A stretch of DNA of 64,000 nt from Amoebidium appalachense. Lineage: Eukaryota > Ichthyosporea. This document shows, one piece after another, positions 62,154-64,000 of this stretch. Numbering within the stretch: the first letter of the stretch is position 1; the number at the start of each line of letters is the position of its first letter. The position numbers were made by a program, and so were the translations under genes. Location: NCBI GenBank assembly GCA_963693365.1, contig CAVNZM010000001.1, positions 20,894,001 to 20,958,000 of the forward strand. The letters are read 5' to 3'. The notes beneath the pieces are model-generated. The model made no database searches. It saw only the letters and a program-made list of their open reading frames with translations, and had not been told where the DNA came from.

Positions 62154-63317
62154 ATGGCGGCCCGAAACGTTGCTGTAAATGCACCCGCACATGCTGTTAC
62201 ACAGGGCTCACCATTTACCTCAGAAATGGTGACTGCATACGTTAACTTTTACGTTGAACACCATGGTGAATACGTGGCATGTGACGAGGGTTCTAGGCAC
62301 CCCGCGGGCTTCTGCGCCCTTTGTAATAAACAGGGCATCCGTGTTCTCTCTCAACACCTTATTGACGCCCACCGAGATACAATTCGCCATTACACTGGCT
62401 ACGAAATAGGCATGCTGCTGCAGACCCATCGCGTTCCTAAGGCTGAGCATGCACTAGTGTGGGCCGTGAGCGATGATTCAGAATATGAACGCGCTACATG
62501 GATTGCTTACCGCAAGCGAAAAAACCAGACTGCATACCGCAAAACCGACAAGGGGAGGCGTACAAACCGCAGTCTACAACTGCTGAAACGGCAAGTGCTC
62601 AACGCCTGGGCCTTCCACACTGGCGCCATGGACGGTATTGGCGGGAACATAACACAGCGTATGGCCGTCGATACATACCGAATGGTCAGGGATGCTCATT
62701 TGGCAGCACAGACAGACATCTCCGCTTCGTTGAACGATGCCCAACAACGATTTATCACTGCATTCGCCGACCATATGGTTAGGCTCGCAAATATTGCCGT
62801 CCTTAACCGCGACACGTCGGCGGCTGTACGACAACTCATGGTGCCAGGGGCCTGTAATTTTACATGGGAGGAAGATAAAGTTGTGGAGATATCCTTTGAA
62901 GAAGTGCGTGGTTGGCACCTTCTCCACTTCGCTACAAGCCAAAAGTACTACACGCGGATAGAAATGGAAACTGTGCTGCCCAACATTAACGCCGAGATTG
63001 ACTGGTCGCACCCGGACACAAAAGCCGAGGTAAACAGGGTGTTTCAAAAAAACCTGAAAGACAGGGAGCAACAGTTGTGGACGGCAATCTACCAATATAT
63101 CACAGTCAGAGCCGCCAGTGGGAATTTCCGTTATAGCGACCCAATAGACATGGGAGAATACCTCCCTGGGCTAGTTGCAGAGATGGGCGCTTCAATGGAC
63201 GACATAGAGCTTCCCTCATACCTTGCCATGTGTGGCTTCGATGAGGAAGCACAAGAGTTGTTTCTCGGACAGGCTGGGCTAGAGCCAGACGAGGAGATGG
63301 GCGAAGACGCAGAGTAA
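62154..63317 (+). CDS. Intronless orphan protein of 387 residues with a zinc-finger-like motif
   Basis: Single open frame from an ATG in good context (AACAAAAATGG). Residues 54-73 form a Cys-x2-Cys-x10-His-x4-His pattern (CALCNKQGIRVLSQHLIDAH), slightly short for a classical C2H2 finger. It is followed by RHYTGYEI, reminiscent of the region after the finger in the Plavaka protein (RHRYTQAEI). The middle is basic (YRKRKNQTAYRK, KGRRTNR). The rest looks helical and is acidic at the end (EPDEEMGEDAE). No transposase, protease or helicase motif is seen, and no family is recognised. The lack of introns and simple repeats sets it apart from host genes and fits an accessory gene of a mobile element, but that is inference. 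Confidence 0.7.
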   Translation: MAARNVAVNAPAHAVTQGSPFTSEMVTAYVNFYVEHHGEYVACDEGSRHPAGFCALCNKQGIRVLSQHLIDAHRDTIRHYTGYEIGMLLQTHRVPKAEHALVWAVSDDSEYERATWIAYRKRKNQTAYRKTDKGRRTNRSLQLLKRQVLNAWAFHTGAMDGIGGNITQRMAVDTYRMVRDAHLAAQTDISASLNDAQQRFITAFADHMVRLANIAVLNRDTSAAVRQLMVPGACNFTWEEDKVVEISFEEVRGWHLLHFATSQKYYTRIEMETVLPNINAEIDWSHPDTKAEVNRVFQKNLKDREQQLWTAIYQYITVRAASGNFRYSDPIDMGEYLPGLVAEMGASMDDIELPSYLAMCGFDEEAQELFLGQAGLEPDEEMGEDAE

Positions 63318-64000
63318 ATTTTCTGTTTGTTGATGAGTGGGGGTGTAGGGGGTTTGGTTTTCACGTGTGTCAGTAGCCTGTAACATATAGGCGCTGTGCC
63401 GATGTCAGAAGTTTAAGTGGACTGCAACCCAACCTTTTAGGTATATATTGACATCCAAATAGTATAGGTTTACTACGAAAAAGATATCAGAACTTATCGT
63501 TATAGCATCTTTACATTCTCCTGCTGATATCATTATATACATGTTGACATCCAAATGGTATAAGTTTATGGCTAAAAAGATATCAGAACTTATCAATATA
63601 GCATCTTTACATTCACCTGATGTCCATCTTGCGATGCTTAAAAGTGCACGGAATCGATCTAGCCTGGGTCCAAAAGATGCCTCGAACCCATCCCAGGAAT
63701 CTCATGATGACCATCCAAAACACATCAAAGGGACAATTGCAAGACACCATAATGTGCATATATAGATTCATCTTCAGACAACTAACGGCTCCTGAAAAGT
63801 GCATACAAGGACCACTTAAAGACCCTAGAGAGATGCTGTGGACTCCATTCTAGTATGAGAATTGCATCCAGCAACATTATAGCATCTATATATGCCTATC
63901 ATGTCACACACACAGTGCACCGGGTAATCCACAAACCATCTATGACGTCGTGGATGTGGACCATCGCAAAGATCACATAGAGACCCTAACTAGATATCAT
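63318..64000. other. Right flank with repeated GATATCAGAACTTATC segments
   Basis: A segment of about 100 bases is present twice: 63440-63525 and 63543-63620 share TTGACATCCAAAT(A/G)GTATA, GATATCAGAACTTATC and ATAGCATCTTTACATTC. CTGATATCATTATATACAT here resembles CTGACATCTTTATATACAT at 43585. No gene seen up to the window end. Confidence 0.6.

Overview
This is nuclear DNA of an intron-rich microbial eukaryote. Host genes are split by GT-AG introns of roughly 180 to 2000 bases, and the genes whose 5' ends can be read often have a TATA box 75-105 bases upstream of the ATG. Introns and spacers are packed with (CA/GT)n microsatellites and C or G runs of 20-55 bases. The alpha-tubulin carries the [12 protein letters not shown] and [14 protein letters not shown] signatures of animal, fungal and some excavate tubulins rather than the green-algal or stramenopile type. 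The sequence does not name the species.

Layout. 1-4.3 kb: 5' half of an importin-alpha gene (minus, running off the left edge). 6.8-7.9 kb: a secreted cysteine-rich protein. 9.1-10.6 kb: a 442-base-arm inverted repeat. 16.2-18.4 kb: a complete four-exon alpha-tubulin gene. 19.2-25.2 kb: a complete seven-exon PP6-type phosphatase (minus), with a TTAA-flanked MITE in its last intron. 26.3-28.7 kb: a broken LINE-type retrotransposon. 29.0-37.5 kb: one or two unrecognised multi-exon genes (plus). 38.3-42.0 kb: a complete BTB-WD40 protein (minus). 42.8-43.5 kb: a second, more degraded LINE fragment.

43.5 kb to the right edge differs: fewer exon-abutting microsatellites, DNA rich in GATATC/GATGTC motifs at both flanks, and a block of genes that looks mobile. 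It holds an intact nine-exon Plavaka-type DNA transposase with an N-terminal C2H2 finger (plus), a seven-exon JmjC-domain protein (minus) diverging from it across about 1.8 kb, a small lysine/glycine-rich protein just upstream of the JmjC gene, and an intronless 387-residue orphan with a zinc-finger-like motif. I joined the exons by hand. Every Plavaka and JmjC splice junction keeps phase, giving about 1043 and 786 residues. My leading hypothesis is a large Plavaka-family element carrying a chromatin-modifying (JmjC) cargo gene. No terminal inverted repeats or target-site duplication could be proven, and the right end may lie outside the window.
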